Shown piece by piece: positions 49,642 through 60,742 of a stretch of 64,000 nt of DNA; position 1 is the first letter of the stretch; every line of letters starts with the position of its first letter. Below the pieces are notes generated by a model. It was given only the letters and a program-made list of their open reading frames with translations, was not told the origin of the DNA and did not search any database. The position numbers and the translations under genes were made by a program. Source of the stretch: Brienomyrus brachyistius (lineage: Eukaryota > Chordata > Actinopteri > Osteoglossiformes > Mormyridae); contig NC_064548.1 of the NCBI RefSeq assembly GCF_023856365.1, positions 10,465,642 to 10,529,641 on the forward strand, written 5' to 3'.

Positions 49642-50228
49642 TCTAGTTAAAAAAGCACCACAGCATTAGTAAGTGAGCTCCTGTTAAGCCCCGCCCCCTG
49701 TTCCCCCCTCCCCCTCATTCCCTCTGCTTTCCGTCGTGGTGTTCTTGTCGTCAAAAGGTAAGGTGAGCCTGGCAGTATTTCAGCAGTGAAGGGGGGGGGT
49801 TCTGTTTGCATAGGGTCACTGAACGGGTGTCCCGTGTTAGAGCACGGCTGAGCCACTGATCCCGCAGCATTTGTGGGCTGGAGCAGGTGCTCTGAAACCA
49901 CGAGGAGGCCCTGAGTACACACCAGGCATTAGCGGGATTAGTACCTGACCAGGAGCAGGCCTGGACAGCCACCGAGCCCTCAAGTATGGCTTTTCCATGA
50001 AAAAAAAGCATTAAAAAAGCCCATCCTGATAATTAGACTCATTCAGGCTTGATTCCTGATGAACAGATGACAGATATAGTGTTTTTCTGACTGAAATCAA
50101 AATCAGAAAGGAAATCGGTAGAATCAGAAAGGGACTTTGACGATTAGAAGTTTGCATACATTTTTATAGTGATAAAATGTGGACGACATACTCATGTTAA
50201 ATTCTGGTTAGATGAATTGGTCACCGGT

Positions 50229-50247
50229 GGGGGGGGGGGGGGGGGGG
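50229..50247. repeat. Poly-G tract (19 bases)
   Basis: Longest G run in the window. It lies 16 bases from the edge of inverted duplicate copy B. Confidence 0.9.
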
Positions 50248-50262
50248 AAGTTAACCACGCAC

Positions 50263-50397
50263 GTCCTCTGCGTATCAGTGTGCTTCATGAAGGTCCGGCC
50301 TGTGTGTCTATTAGCATTCTAATCACACTTAATGGTAACAGGAGACAGGGGCCATGCCAACAGGTTTGAAACCAGAGTTTGTAAATATTTATTCCTA
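50263..50397 (-). repeat. 135-bp inverted duplicate, copy B
   Basis: Reverse-complement partner of 46508-46642, 132 of 135 positions identical. In this copy the homeodomain-like core reads GATTAGAATGCTAATAG instead of CATTATAATGCTAATAG, so two of the three differences fall within six bases of each other in one motif. Similarity stops abruptly at both ends. Confidence 0.9.
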
Positions 50398-50454
50398 CCA
50401 CACAGGAATAGTAAAAGCACATGAGTTTTAACAGATTTCTAAAAGGTAAGACTT

Positions 50455-50720
50455 TTCCAATCACCTGATCTCAATCGGGTAAAATTCCTTGGCTCATCCA
50501 AAATAAGCTGGATACCTGCTTCGCAGCACGGGATTTATCTGTTGCAAAATGTAAAATGTACAAGACAGTTGACTCAGATTTCATGAACAACATCAAGTTT
50601 GTTGGATAAAGAACTAATAGAAACATCTGGAAGCTGTAATCAAAGCCGAAAAACCCATGTCAATAAGTTGTCAGCAAGGGTGCCAATAATTCTGTCTACT
50701 GTGATAAATTTTATTTACTT
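50455..50720 (+). mobile_element. Possible Tc1-like 3' relic
   Basis: TCACCTGATCTCAAT at about 50461 would encode SPDLN, the Tc1 transposase motif before the catalytic glutamate, and CAAGGGTGCCAATAATTCTG at about 50678 resembles the region just after the stop codon in several fish Tc1 families. The distance between them is about right, but no inverted repeat is identified. Confidence 0.3.
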
Positions 50721-51585
50721 TGGTTTCAGTGGTTTTAAAACCACTTGGAAAATCAGGCATATGATATTTAGTTATTATTTTCAAATCCATAAGCTAATAC
50801 ATGACTTACTGCAAAATTGCAAAACGTACCACAACGGGATCTCATTGTAGAGGGTTACGAAAAATGTAAGACACGAACAAAGTAAATGAAAACAATTCTG
50901 GCTTTTCAGAATGAATAATCGCGGGAAAACACACAGATAAGCCCATGCCTGTCTTATTTAAAATGCATTCTATTGGTGTGTGTATATACATATAAATGTT
51001 TTTATAAATAGCATGCTGTAACATACTGTGGCTCTTGCCATTTATTAAATTTTTCTTTCACCTTTAAAATTCCCTGCCTGTTCCTTTAGCTGTTTCCAAC
51101 CCACCCCCCCGGTCACACCCACCCCAATCCCTATCGTGTTCTGACATATGAAGCAATGCAGCCACTGACGCTCTGGGACCAGCGTGATACAAGCCCCGAC
51201 AAAAAAGCCAAGAATCTGTTTGAAACTTCATATTGAGATACAGGGACTTGTTCGAACAGCGAAGCTATGAGACCAGCAGAATTAAAGCTACACTCATGAG
51301 AACTGCCAGTGTCAAGCTTTCATTATTTGTATAAGAAACAGGCATAATGTCAACAGTGACAACAGAATGTGATTATCATGCCGCCGTTCCTGCCGAAGAC
51401 TTTAAATTTAAAGATTTTCAAAAAAAAGCCCCTTTTCAGAAATTTTCATTTATTTTTGCAGTACACATTTTGACTGAGCTACACAACCTTTAGCTGAAGT
51501 TATATATTACTTGGCCATGTTGCATTGAAAAACATGCAAGAGATATCTGAGGAATGTTTTACATCACAAAACATGTGAAGATTGT
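50721..51585. other. Non-coding, no gene recognised
   Basis: AT-rich; nothing recognised. Confidence 0.6.
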
Positions 51586-51751
51586 CAGAGTTGGGTAAAT
51601 CAGGTCCAGAGAGTAAAAGTCCAAACCGGGATTTTGTTTCAACCAACCAGTTGAGCATAAAGAGCCACAGTCACAACTGTACTCAATTGGCTGGTTGAAA
51701 CAAAATCCCGGTCTGGACTTTTACTCTCTAGACCTGAATTACCCAACACTA
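51586..51751. mobile_element. Fold-back MITE, probably hAT-type
   Basis: 166-bp element made almost entirely of two inverted arms of 69 bases (51587-51655 and 51682-51750) that agree at 63 positions, around a loop of 26 bases. The edge reads AGAGTTGGGTAA on one side and AGTGTTGGGTAA in the reverse complement of the other. Flanks AAGATTGT and AAGACTAC agree at 5 of 8 positions, compatible with a decayed 8-bp duplication. No coding capacity. Confidence 0.85.
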
Positions 51752-53086
51752 AAGACTACATATGAAGTCCATGCACTCTACAATGTGGAATTTCACATGA
51801 CTTTCCATCAGAACTGACAAAACTCAGTGATTACTGAGTGTCCAGAAATGACAAGGGAAGAGGGGACAGAATGAGACTTCAGCTGGCTTCGGGTCTTTAC
51901 CTCGATCCTAAATCTCCACCAAAGGTTTTACCATCAACTGTCCTCCACAAGTGCCTTGCAGCCTCTGTTTTGTGTTTTGAATGTACACCTTTCTAGACTG
52001 ACTGCTAGAGAAAATATGACCCTTAAACCCCTTTCCCTTGAGAGTTCTCCTTTGGATCTGTAAATCATTTCCAAAATACTGAATTCCTCCTAAAGTGAGA
52101 ACACAGTTGTAGCTTCTGAGAAATAGGTGTTTTTCTGTGGCAACATATAACATTTCATCGAGTCTCTGCTGTGGTTTATTTGCTGTGGTTTATCTGGTTT
52201 ACATTAGTGTGCCTGATCTCCTAGCTTCTCTGACTTGTGGCATAAGGCTATTGTTTCTACATCCCAGTTCTGATGGCTTCCCACACAACATATACTTTAT
52301 TTTACCCATTTAAAGCTCTTTGTTCTATATTATTTGTTGTGTCTTTGAAAGTTAAATATCCATTTTTTGTTTTAGTCTCTTAATAAAAGGACCACTTTCT
52401 TCTGCAAAAGAAATAAAAGGAAAACAGAGTTGTCCTCCAAACTCCAGAAAGAATATTCCTATCTTGCCAATCTGTGTTAGTTTTACTGAAAGAGTTTTCC
52501 TTGACTAAATTAGCATTGAGATTTAATGCTTAAGAAAATTGACGGCGGAGAAAAAAACAGCCATTTGGTGATTGAGGAGCACTTGGCAGAAATGAGATTT
52601 TAGCCTTTAAATCCATTATCTCCTAAGAGCTGAGGGAAAGATCTGGTCACCATCGCATGCCGAGGAGTTAGAAACAGTATCACAAGCTCAGGTCTTCCTT
52701 CAAAAATGCACACTACTGTCTACACTATTACAACTGAAGCACTGGCAATATTGTTTCATTGAAGATAGGGATGTCTTTGCATTATCACAATTGTGGTACA
52801 TTGTGTGCTTGTCTTCATAACATGCTTTGTTTTGTGAGTAGTCACCGATATCAGCATAAAGCGATGTGATGCACGCACCACAATCCCCTGATGTGTCTCC
52901 CTCTGGGAAATACACCAAAGGATGAACAGAAGTGTACTTCCACAAGGTGTCACACACACTCATTTGAGTTAAAGAATCAGTTTAATTGAGGGTGAACTAT
53001 TATTTTATACTTCATCCTGACCTAAATCCAGTTGTATTTTATTCAGTCTTCACGCATTCAGCTGTTTGTTTTTATTTTTATATGTT

Positions 53087-53091
<5 letters not shown>
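51752..53091. other. Non-coding, no gene recognised
   Basis: AT-rich. A minus-strand frame at 52700-52963 is open for 87 codons but has no recognisable domain. Confidence 0.55.

Positions 53092-53136
<45 letters not shown>
53092..53136. repeat. (TA)n(CA)n microsatellite
   Basis: About 19 TA units followed by CACACA. Confidence 0.95.
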
Positions 53137-53137
<1 letters not shown>

Positions 53138-53203
53138 TTTTTTTTCCTGCACCTCCTCCAGGACATTTACTGATACATTTCACCCGTATTTCTCCTTTCC
53201 AAG

Positions 53204-53559
53204 GTCCATCCGTCCATTTTCCAAACCGCTTATCCTACTGGGTCGCGGGGGGTCCAGAGCCTATCCCAGAAGCAATGGGCACGAGGCAGGGAACAACCCA
53301 GGATGGGGGGCCAGCCCATCACAGGGCACACTCACACACCATTCACTCACACATTCACACCTACGGGCAATTTAGGAACTCCAATTAGCCTCAGCATGTT
53401 TTTGGACTGTGGGGGAAAACCGGAGTACCCGGAGGAAACCCCACGACGACATGGGGAGAACATGCAAACTCTGCACACATGTGACCCAGGCAGAGATTCG
53501 AACCCTGGTCCCAGAGGTGTGAGGCAACAGTGCTAACCACTGCACCACCATGCCACCCC
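53204..53559 (-). mobile_element. tRNA-derived SINE, nearly full length
   Basis: Best copy of the main SINE in the window, about 356 bp. On the minus strand it starts GGGGTGGCATGGTGGTGCAG with TGGTTAGCAC (A box) and GGTTCGAATC (B box, about 53495-53504), as in a tRNA head. The body follows: AGTTTGCATGTTCTCCCC, TCCGGGTACTCCGG, CTAATTGGAGTTCCTAAATT, CTGTGATGGGCTGG. It ends in GGATAAGCGGTTTGG and the (TGGA)-type tail at 53204-53220. Such elements are transcribed by RNA polymerase III and mobilised by a partner LINE. The good B box and body suggest it is one of the youngest insertions here. The minus orientation means the head is at the right. Confidence 0.92.
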
Positions 53560-56500
53560 CATAAACGATGCCGACTGGCGATCGGGCGGCGTTATTTCAA
53601 TGACCCGCCTGGCAGCCTTTCCAAGGTCATACTATACAAATACTTTACAACTACATTACACTTATGATGTTAATGAGTACCCGAGTATGTGAGTAATATA
53701 TCAGTATTTATAATAATACAATGGAAAATATGTACTAACATTACTAGTAATAGTGCAATCATCAACAGGAATCTGCAGGTGATGCAATTTTATTATTAAA
53801 TCAGTCTCAGTATAGAACTGAAAGTAAATGAGGGTGAGCTGTCAAAATGGCCCACGCGGAGGAGAAAGTCAGGCTGTGTCTCACCCACGGGAGACCCAGT
53901 ACCCTGCGGCCGGCCCGGCCAGGTCCCATGCTCCTCTGTGTTCTGGTGAAAACGATCCAGCCTGTAATATTTATGAGGCCGGTCGGGCTTGGCACAGTGG
54001 GCACTGCACAGCCCATCTCCCCGTCCCTCCCAGAGCGGTGGCTCTGTTTGCTTTGGATACAGTCAGGATTAAATATCTCCCCCAAAAGGCCAACTTTTCT
54101 TTATAATTAGTGACAGAAAGGAATTTTCTTTTGGCACAAACGGCACCTCTTGTTTTTGCAGCCACAATTCAGAAGGAGCCTTTTTAACAGACAGAAGACT
54201 AGAGGGCTAGTTGTACCATTGCAAAAAAAAAGGGGGGGGGGGTGAGATAATTCTTCAACTAGCACTGCCGGGACATTCCATTGATGCATAATTCATAATT
54301 TAAAACACCCAATAAAAGGCTTTGACTAGCATTTAAAGACGACGTCTGGAGACAATGGCTAAAATAGTCCACCAGTAATGTGGACACTTCAAGTCTTTAA
54401 CGGAATAAGGGCACAATTTGTCCTGAAACCAGCTCATTACTTCTGCAAGACTCTTTAAAGAGTCAAAAAACATTTAACTGCAAAGGGATTAAAGAGAAGA
54501 GCTGGCTAGCTACTTTATATTGCAGTCCTTCCTTTTTAATCCTGGTCTGGTGGTTCTGAAAGTATGGCCACGGGACACTGTGGTGGCCAGTGAGTTCGGC
54601 ATTCCAGCACAGGGAGCAGGTTGAATCCCCGATTCTGGACACGATTACCGCAAACCAGAGTCCCATTGATTGCAGACTGAGGATAATGCTTCCAACAGCA
54701 AGCAGGGAGCAAATCCAGGACCTCCGAGTGTAGGAGGTGATGTATAGAGATCTTGTAACTGCTCATCTGCGCTCACATCCTCTTCCACCGCCTTGGATCA
54801 TATATTTCACAATTTTCCTGAATTGACAATCAATTTTAATATACTGGCACAAGATCTAGACATTAAATGGATGGAAAATGTACGACCTGAAAAGGAATAG
54901 ATTCTATTAACAGCAAGGAACGAACAGTAAATTTATCTTCAGCAAAAACAATACCCTTGCAGTTCAGAGCCACAAACTTGGGCTTAATTTGTAATTGCTT
55001 TTCAGATCACAAATGTAAAATGTGCAAAGCTCCCTGGTATCTTTTGTTACTAAATTTAAAAAGCCATTGTCTCTGAATTGGAAAGGTTATTTAAAACTCT
55101 GGAAAGTATGCATGACCTTCAAAGAAGCTCTGCCCACTGCAGTATTATCAGTTGTATCTGTTACAATGTCTCCTGTTCTACTGTTTACATGTCAGGGTCA
55201 CAGGCAGACTGCAAGCATCATAAACACGCCAGTGGACATGCCTCACACACGTGAGCCTCTCCTCCTGCTGCTGGAGGCCTGAGTTGCTTGTGTCCCTTGC
55301 TTATGATGCAATAATGTAGCCTGACTGACTCTTATATGCTTGTTCATTAGCATCCATGTGACTGAACCGCAGGCATTTCTTTGCTATAGTGCTGACCGGC
55401 CCTCTTTCTTATTTAGCGAAAAGGAACAACTCCTCAAGCATAATGATTGCGAGTCTGATTTTTAATGGGATCGAGCCCATCTGGAGTAACAGTCTTTTCT
55501 TTGTAGTGCCAGTGAAGAGGAGATAATCCCTGCAATCCAGCCTTCTCTGGGCTGTATCAATGCCAGGCATCAGGAGTCCTGCTTTGAAGGCGATTTTCCT
55601 TGCTCTGATCAGAAGCTGGCAGCAGTCCACTCTCAGTGCGAGACTGGCACGGACAGGGTACTGGGCACAGCCATGGATCTCAAGTGGCATTCGGGACTTT
55701 TTTTGAGCTGAGTCACTGCTGCGGAGAACAAAATGAAAAGGCGAGATCCGTGCCGTCGTCAGTGTTAATGTCAGGGTACAGCCGGCCTACAGATGCTAGC
55801 TTAGCTTAGCACTTACCTGCATGCACCACAAAATAGACTGATTGGCTTCGCCCAGATATTTGCCTTCTGATGCCCATAACAGAATAAATGAGTGCAAAGG
55901 TCATCATGACTTCGGAGAATGTTACCCTTTAGTTACCCTGAAGTTCTACATTCTAATGAGTAGCTATCAAAGACCTGAAAAAGGGAAACAAAGGAATTTT
56001 CTGTGCTTAAGGTATATAACCAAAATATGTCCAGTGGTATATCATAAAAAAAATGCGTGATACATTAAAAGAGCAATCCATTAGCTTTGTTTACCCTGAA
56101 GTCATACTCTATAAACCCTCGATGTAATTAAATAAAAGAAAGAGAAGCCTTTAAATCGAACTTTAAAGAAACCATCGGTTCTTGTTTGGGTTTTCCTGCT
56201 GCTTTTGAATATCAAATACATTCAAGCAGACACAATATATTTCTTTTAAAGCACAGCTTTATTTCCAAGTCTACAGATTGTCATGCGATGCACAGACCAT
56301 GCTAAAATGTAATATGCTACTTTACAATATGCAAAATGTTCACGATGCCTGACCATGATCAGAACAGCAGCCATTTAAAATGTCTCCACTGTCAGACGCT
56401 GTTTCAGGTCGTCCCTGCATGTGATTTCATGTGACTTGTAACTGCTGTGACTGCAATCCGTGGACGACATGTTACACTTTTTAATTTAAACAGCATTTAA

Positions 56501-58009
56501 AGCACCTTTCATGTTGAAATTTTAAAACATATGCTTCAAAGTATGGCCTGGCTAGCATGGGAGATTCCGCTGAAACACAATTCAATGACTTCACTGCAGC
56601 GTACTCTCCTGACAGCAACAAAGGTAGAGAACTTTTGCACTTTTGAACTCTTGTACCTTCCTCTAACAGGAGTTCAGCTACCTCAGTATGGAAAAATTAA
56701 CTTAAGTAGCTGCTAAAAAGATGCATGAAAGAATTACATCCGAGCTGGAATTCCCAGGTGAATGAACGTGCCACTTGCACAGAGTTTTCACGACCAGGTA
56801 GCAATGTTGTATCTTCACAACTTTCTCACGACGGGACTTCAGCTCGTAAACATTACATTGGCAAATCTGTCGAGGTGTAGGGCTGATAGACATCCTGTCT
56901 AGCTTTCTTGGCGATTCATCTATACGGTGATACCCAGATGGACAACATAAAACCTGACCATTACCACTGACCTGCTCAGTTTTACCTTTTCCATAATATT
57001 CAGACCAAATGTTACTGACACATATGTTCTGGGCAAAAATAAACCCTGAGAAACAGATAATAATATTGACGGTAGCCAACTGTGGCAAAGAGCGCGTATA
57101 TTTTCTTGTTAGCTTTCATAACAGGCCGAGGCTTCGGTGGTGACCTGGCCCTTTTCAATTCATCACACAGCGGGGGAACCTCTCCCAGTATTTCCACTAC
57201 ACAGAGAGACAAGGAGATGAAGCTAACTAGGTTCAAAGCAGCCACCCCCCCCCCCATGCCGTGTCAATGTACTCCGCTAACTGGATTTGTTTGTGAGAAA
57301 ACAAAAGCAGAAGAAAGCGACCCCGCTAAGTCAGGGAAAGATAATTTATTCCTTCACTTTGTTACTGGGGCTTGGGATCATGGGAAGCAGCTGGTGCCAA
57401 AATGGGATTGGCCCCCGGATAAGGCTTCCCTTCGGACCCCAACTTGGCCGTAACGGCAGTCTGACTTCACAGAGCGCACCTGAGTACACAGATTTACACA
57501 TAGCCTTTGCGCTGGTGCCGGAATATTCTGCTCACTGCCTTCTGACATCATTACAGCTGTTGTGAATTTAAAAGAATCGAACGGATCCAAAAATTGCAAA
57601 AGACTCCCTCTTTCTACCACCCCTCATTTTTTTTCCCTTTTTTACCCCTCAAAGGCTCAGCTGATGCACAATGGACCGAAGTGGGGAGCCGTAGTTTGTT
57701 AATGTCCACAGCCCAGGACCACCAAGAAGAGGCCTATCTGACATCATTGGTGCGGATTGAAAAGCTAAATAAAAGCATGAGGGCTCTGTCATGCCTTGTA
57801 GGACTTATAAAATGGGCTATAGTTGCTATTAAGCACGCAATTCTGCGCTAAAGAATGATTCACCAGGACACCTAAACATGTACATCTGCATTCCTTGGTA
57901 ACAGGACATTATTTTCTTGGCTCCCTAATCTATATAACGTTAACCAATGCAATCCAAAGGGGTCCCTTTTAATAGTTCAAAGTACGTAGATGTTCACATA
58001 ATTTTTAAC
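53560..58009. other. Non-coding, no gene recognised
   Basis: Contains A9G11 (54223-54242) and C11 (57245-57255). About 55400-55560 and 56740-57250 are lower in repeats and carry CpGs. A minus frame at 56702-57088 is open for 128 codons with several cysteines, but matches no family known to me. Confidence 0.45.
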
Positions 58010-58207
58010 ATGGGTGGCACAGGGAGTGGCGCCGCTCCCTCAAGGTTGTGAGTTTGAATCCCACTCCAGGTCTGCTTGTGTGGTGTCCGCTTAATCTTTC
58101 CCTCACCAGTAGTCCGAAGATTTGGAATTAGGTGAATTGTTGCTTTGAGGCTGCCATAGTGCGTAATCATGTTCCTACTTGCACCACCATGGACCAGCAT
58201 CTCCTCC
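58010..58207 (+). mobile_element. tRNA-derived SINE, 5' part
   Basis: Head GGGTGGCACAGGGAGTGGCG and GAGTTTGAATCCC (B-box-like, 58050-58062), then CAGTAGTCCGAAGATTTGG, AATTAGGTGAATTGTTGCTT and CATAGTGCGTAATCATGT, matching the order of the SINE at 53204-53559 although diverged. The 3' tail is missing where the neighbouring MITE begins. Confidence 0.65.
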
Positions 58208-58210
58208 TAT

Positions 58211-58676
58211 GTCCCTGAGACATGCCCCATCCTCTATAGTCCTGTACTTGGACTGGCTAGAAAAAAGACAACTGGGCAACTTTTCGGTCTTGAATTTATA
58301 TAATGTATTTTAATTACTGATAAAAGATGCAGTTGCTTCTTCCATTGTAAGAAGAGACACCACTAGATATTTTTATGTACATTCAAGGACAAGCTATGCT
58401 TCAGTGGCTTATGGAAGTTTTACTTAGTCAAAAATGTCCTGATGGCAGAAGGAAAACTCATTGGTTTGGAGAGATAACCAATAAGACTGCAGAGGAGATA
58501 GATCCAAGAAACTAGAGGTGGTAGGACCAACCAATCAGATGTCTTGGTCCTGCCTCTTCTAGTATCTTGGACCTAAAATACATTAAATAAATCGAAGAAC
58601 AAAAAAAGTTGCCCAGTCGTATTTTTTCTAGCCATCTAAGTACAAGACTTTGGGGGAGGAGGCATATCACAGGGAC
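58211..58676. mobile_element. Non-autonomous DNA transposon with nested hairpins
   Basis: About 466 bp bounded by long imperfect inverted repeats. The left side reads GTCCCTGAGACATGCCCC, then AGTCCTGTACTTGGACTGGC and TAGAAAAAAGACAACTGGGC; the reverse complement of the right side reads GTCCCTGTGATATGCCTCC, then AGTCTTGTACTTAGATGGCT and AGAAAAAATACGACTGGGCA. The interior has further hairpins (see 58503-58571, and ATTGGTT...AACCAAT near 58461-58483). It encodes no transposase. The superfamily is not clear. Confidence 0.75.
58503..58571. repeat. Internal hairpin in the MITE
   Basis: TCCAAGAAACTAGAGGTGGT at the left and, reverse-complemented, TCCAAGATACTAGAAGAGGC at the right, extending to 28-base arms with a 13-base loop. 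Confidence 0.75.
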
Positions 58677-60085
58677 AGTGAAACTCCCACAAGCGCTTAA
58701 ATGATGTGCGCCTAGTGTCAAGAAATGCCTTTATATGCATGTCTGCAGCAAAATGGCCTTTCTGAGGGGTAAAAAAGGATTTTAAGCATTAGTTAGAGAG
58801 GTCCTGAATATTGTGTTATACAGATAACTCCTGTGACTTGCTGTTGTATGGTCCACACACACACCACCATCATCCATCCCCTTGCAAAATGCCAGACCTC
58901 AGTAATAAAAATAATAGAAACTGCAGTATGCACAGAGTTCTGATAGATATTGCCCGTCTTTTCAGGATGTTCCAGGTCCCATGCTCCAAAATAAAATCCT
59001 TTAGGAGCTCTCGCTGTTTCCGGAAGAAAAGTACACCAGCGATTCTGCCATTCTGCTTTTTGTCATCATTTTTCCTCTATGCATTGGCACAAGCCTGCTA
59101 CGAAGAACATACCGGGCTCCATTGTGTAAGGCATGGGGGAAGGAAACAGTTTCTTACAAGGAAAACCAAATAAATCTCTGTATGACAATAGAGAGAACTG
59201 GTCCCAGGCTAAATAAAACTATGGGTTTACAACTGGGCAATAACTGTTTCAGGGGACTCGATCAGCAATGGCTTAGGCAATGTCAGCTGGCAGTCAAGGT
59301 TATTAATATATGCCAGAGGACCCCATATCAAAGTACACTTAACAGTTAATCTCTTTCCCGTGATGAAATAGGGCACTTGAACCTGGTGTGTTTAGTCACA
59401 CATGGTCTTCATTACACATCCAGCAGCAAACGGGCATCCAGTCCCAGGTGTGGCCCTTAAGTCTGAAGCAGAGAATTTAGGCGAGAACTTCGCTTTACGT
59501 CCGATTCTTTTGCCGCGTCCCAGGCTAACACTTTGTTTGCTTTATTCTTATTTTAAACCATTTGTAAATGTTTGCCCTGCAGTTTCCAGCAGACCCTATA
59601 ATCAACATACGAATCTGTCAGCCTCGCATTTGCCCCAAGACCCAAAAAACGCACAGAGACGCGAAGTATAAGGGGATTTGTAGCAGCAGTCTGTACTGTA
59701 CATGCAGTCCAGGCCAAATTATGATTATTAATGTTGTACCGTTTTCTACTCTTCTTCTCGAAATGTAAAAATACAATTTTTCGCTGCCATACTGCATTAT
59801 GTAATCTGATACAGCTTTCTTCCTTTTTTCCATTTTATCCAGAAAGGAAAAAGAAAATGAGCCCCGAGTGACTTCAAAGCGCTGATGCAGCAGAGTTTCT
59901 GGGACCGGCGGCGCTCCGGCTTGGAAACGCTGAGTCACTTTGCTGCTAGAATGCCGGCTGCACCAGGCCTCTGGCCCCCTCTCATCCACGCTTGCCCGCT
60001 CCTTTATGTCCCTGTGATCTGCACTCGCTGCATTATATTCACACAGATAGCTAATAGAAAATGACGAAAAAGCAAGCGGTGGCCT
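58677..60085. other. Non-coding, no gene recognised
   Basis: Open frames present (for example 58811-59173 plus, 59618-60154 minus) carry no recognisable domain. About 59870-60010 is CpG-containing. Confidence 0.5.
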
Positions 60086-60218
60086 GTAATCCATTGGCAT
60101 CACATCCAGGGCGTCCCCTGCCTCTCTCCCTGTGCTACCTGGGAGAGGCTCCAAGCCTCATAGTGGCCTACATTGGGTAAGCAGTTATGGAAGACAGATG
60201 GGTGGATGTATGGGTATG
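60086..60218 (+). mobile_element. tRNA-derived SINE, 3' fragment
   Basis: GTAATCCATTGGCATCACAT, CCAGGGCGTCCCCTGCCTC, GGGAGAGGCTCCAAGCC and GTAAGCAGTTATGGAAGACA lead to a (TGGA)-like tail; diverged copy of the 3' half of the main SINE. Confidence 0.6.
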
Positions 60219-60357
60219 GCAGACACTGTCATTATTAATGCCGCAAACAAATATGATATATAATATTTCTTTGGCTGGTTCCATTGACATATAAAAAAAA
60301 TGCACGTAACTCTCTCACAATTTTTCTGTTTAAATATATATTCACTTATGATGTTCC

Positions 60358-60682
60358 CTGCACCTTCATCATGCACCCATTGTGCAGTCAGGGAACATTC
60401 AGTTTACCTCAATAATGAATTCATATTACATTCACGGGATATTCATAAGCAGTAGATAAGTACACCTTAGCATATCTAGCATTCATAATGCTTTCAATGA
60501 ATAAAACATGATAGCTGTGAAATACGTTAATTATAAACATTATAATTGTGTAATCATATAATGTCTGCTGTCAATGTATAGTAAAGCTATTAAGGTATGT
60601 TAGGATGTTATACTTACATGCTGCTTTGGGATGTTCTACAAATGCATTATAAAGGCATTATGAAGGTGCAGTTACATGATGC
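60358..60682. mobile_element. Possible decayed MITE
   Basis: CTGCACCTTCATCATGC at about 60359 matches the reverse complement of the segment ending about 60672 (CTGCACCTTCATAATGC), and inner bases including GAACAT correspond weakly. AT-rich interior with repeated ATTATAA/CATTAT motifs. Confidence 0.35.
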
Positions 60683-60719
60683 TTTTCTTACATTCAAAGG
60701 AGACCATTATGCTTGTGAA

Positions 60720-60742
60720 TGTCCATCCATCCATCCATCCAT
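60720..60742. repeat. (TCCA)n microsatellite
   Basis: Five TCCA units; possibly the remaining tail of a minus-strand SINE, though no SINE body follows. Confidence 0.8.

Larger units (their letters stand above)
46643..50262. other. Non-coding between the inverted duplicates
   Basis: Contains (TATG)n, a C13 run (47863-47875), a 34-bp tandem duplication (49574-49641) and a G19 run (50229-50247). About 47296-47540 is low in repeats, with CATTAATTAGATATCC and TGACAGGCC motifs and a CpG-containing part. No gene recognised. Confidence 0.5.

Noticed and set aside
54530..54790. tRNA-like stretch with CAGGTTGAATCCCC suggesting a SINE
   Set aside because: Only a B-box-like match; no A box, body or tail in common with the other SINEs here.
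56702..57257. Two overlapping minus-strand frames with a signal-peptide-like start and cysteine-rich sequence
   Set aside because: The longer frame has no ATG near its start, the two frames cannot be joined by clear splice sites, and no family is recognisable.
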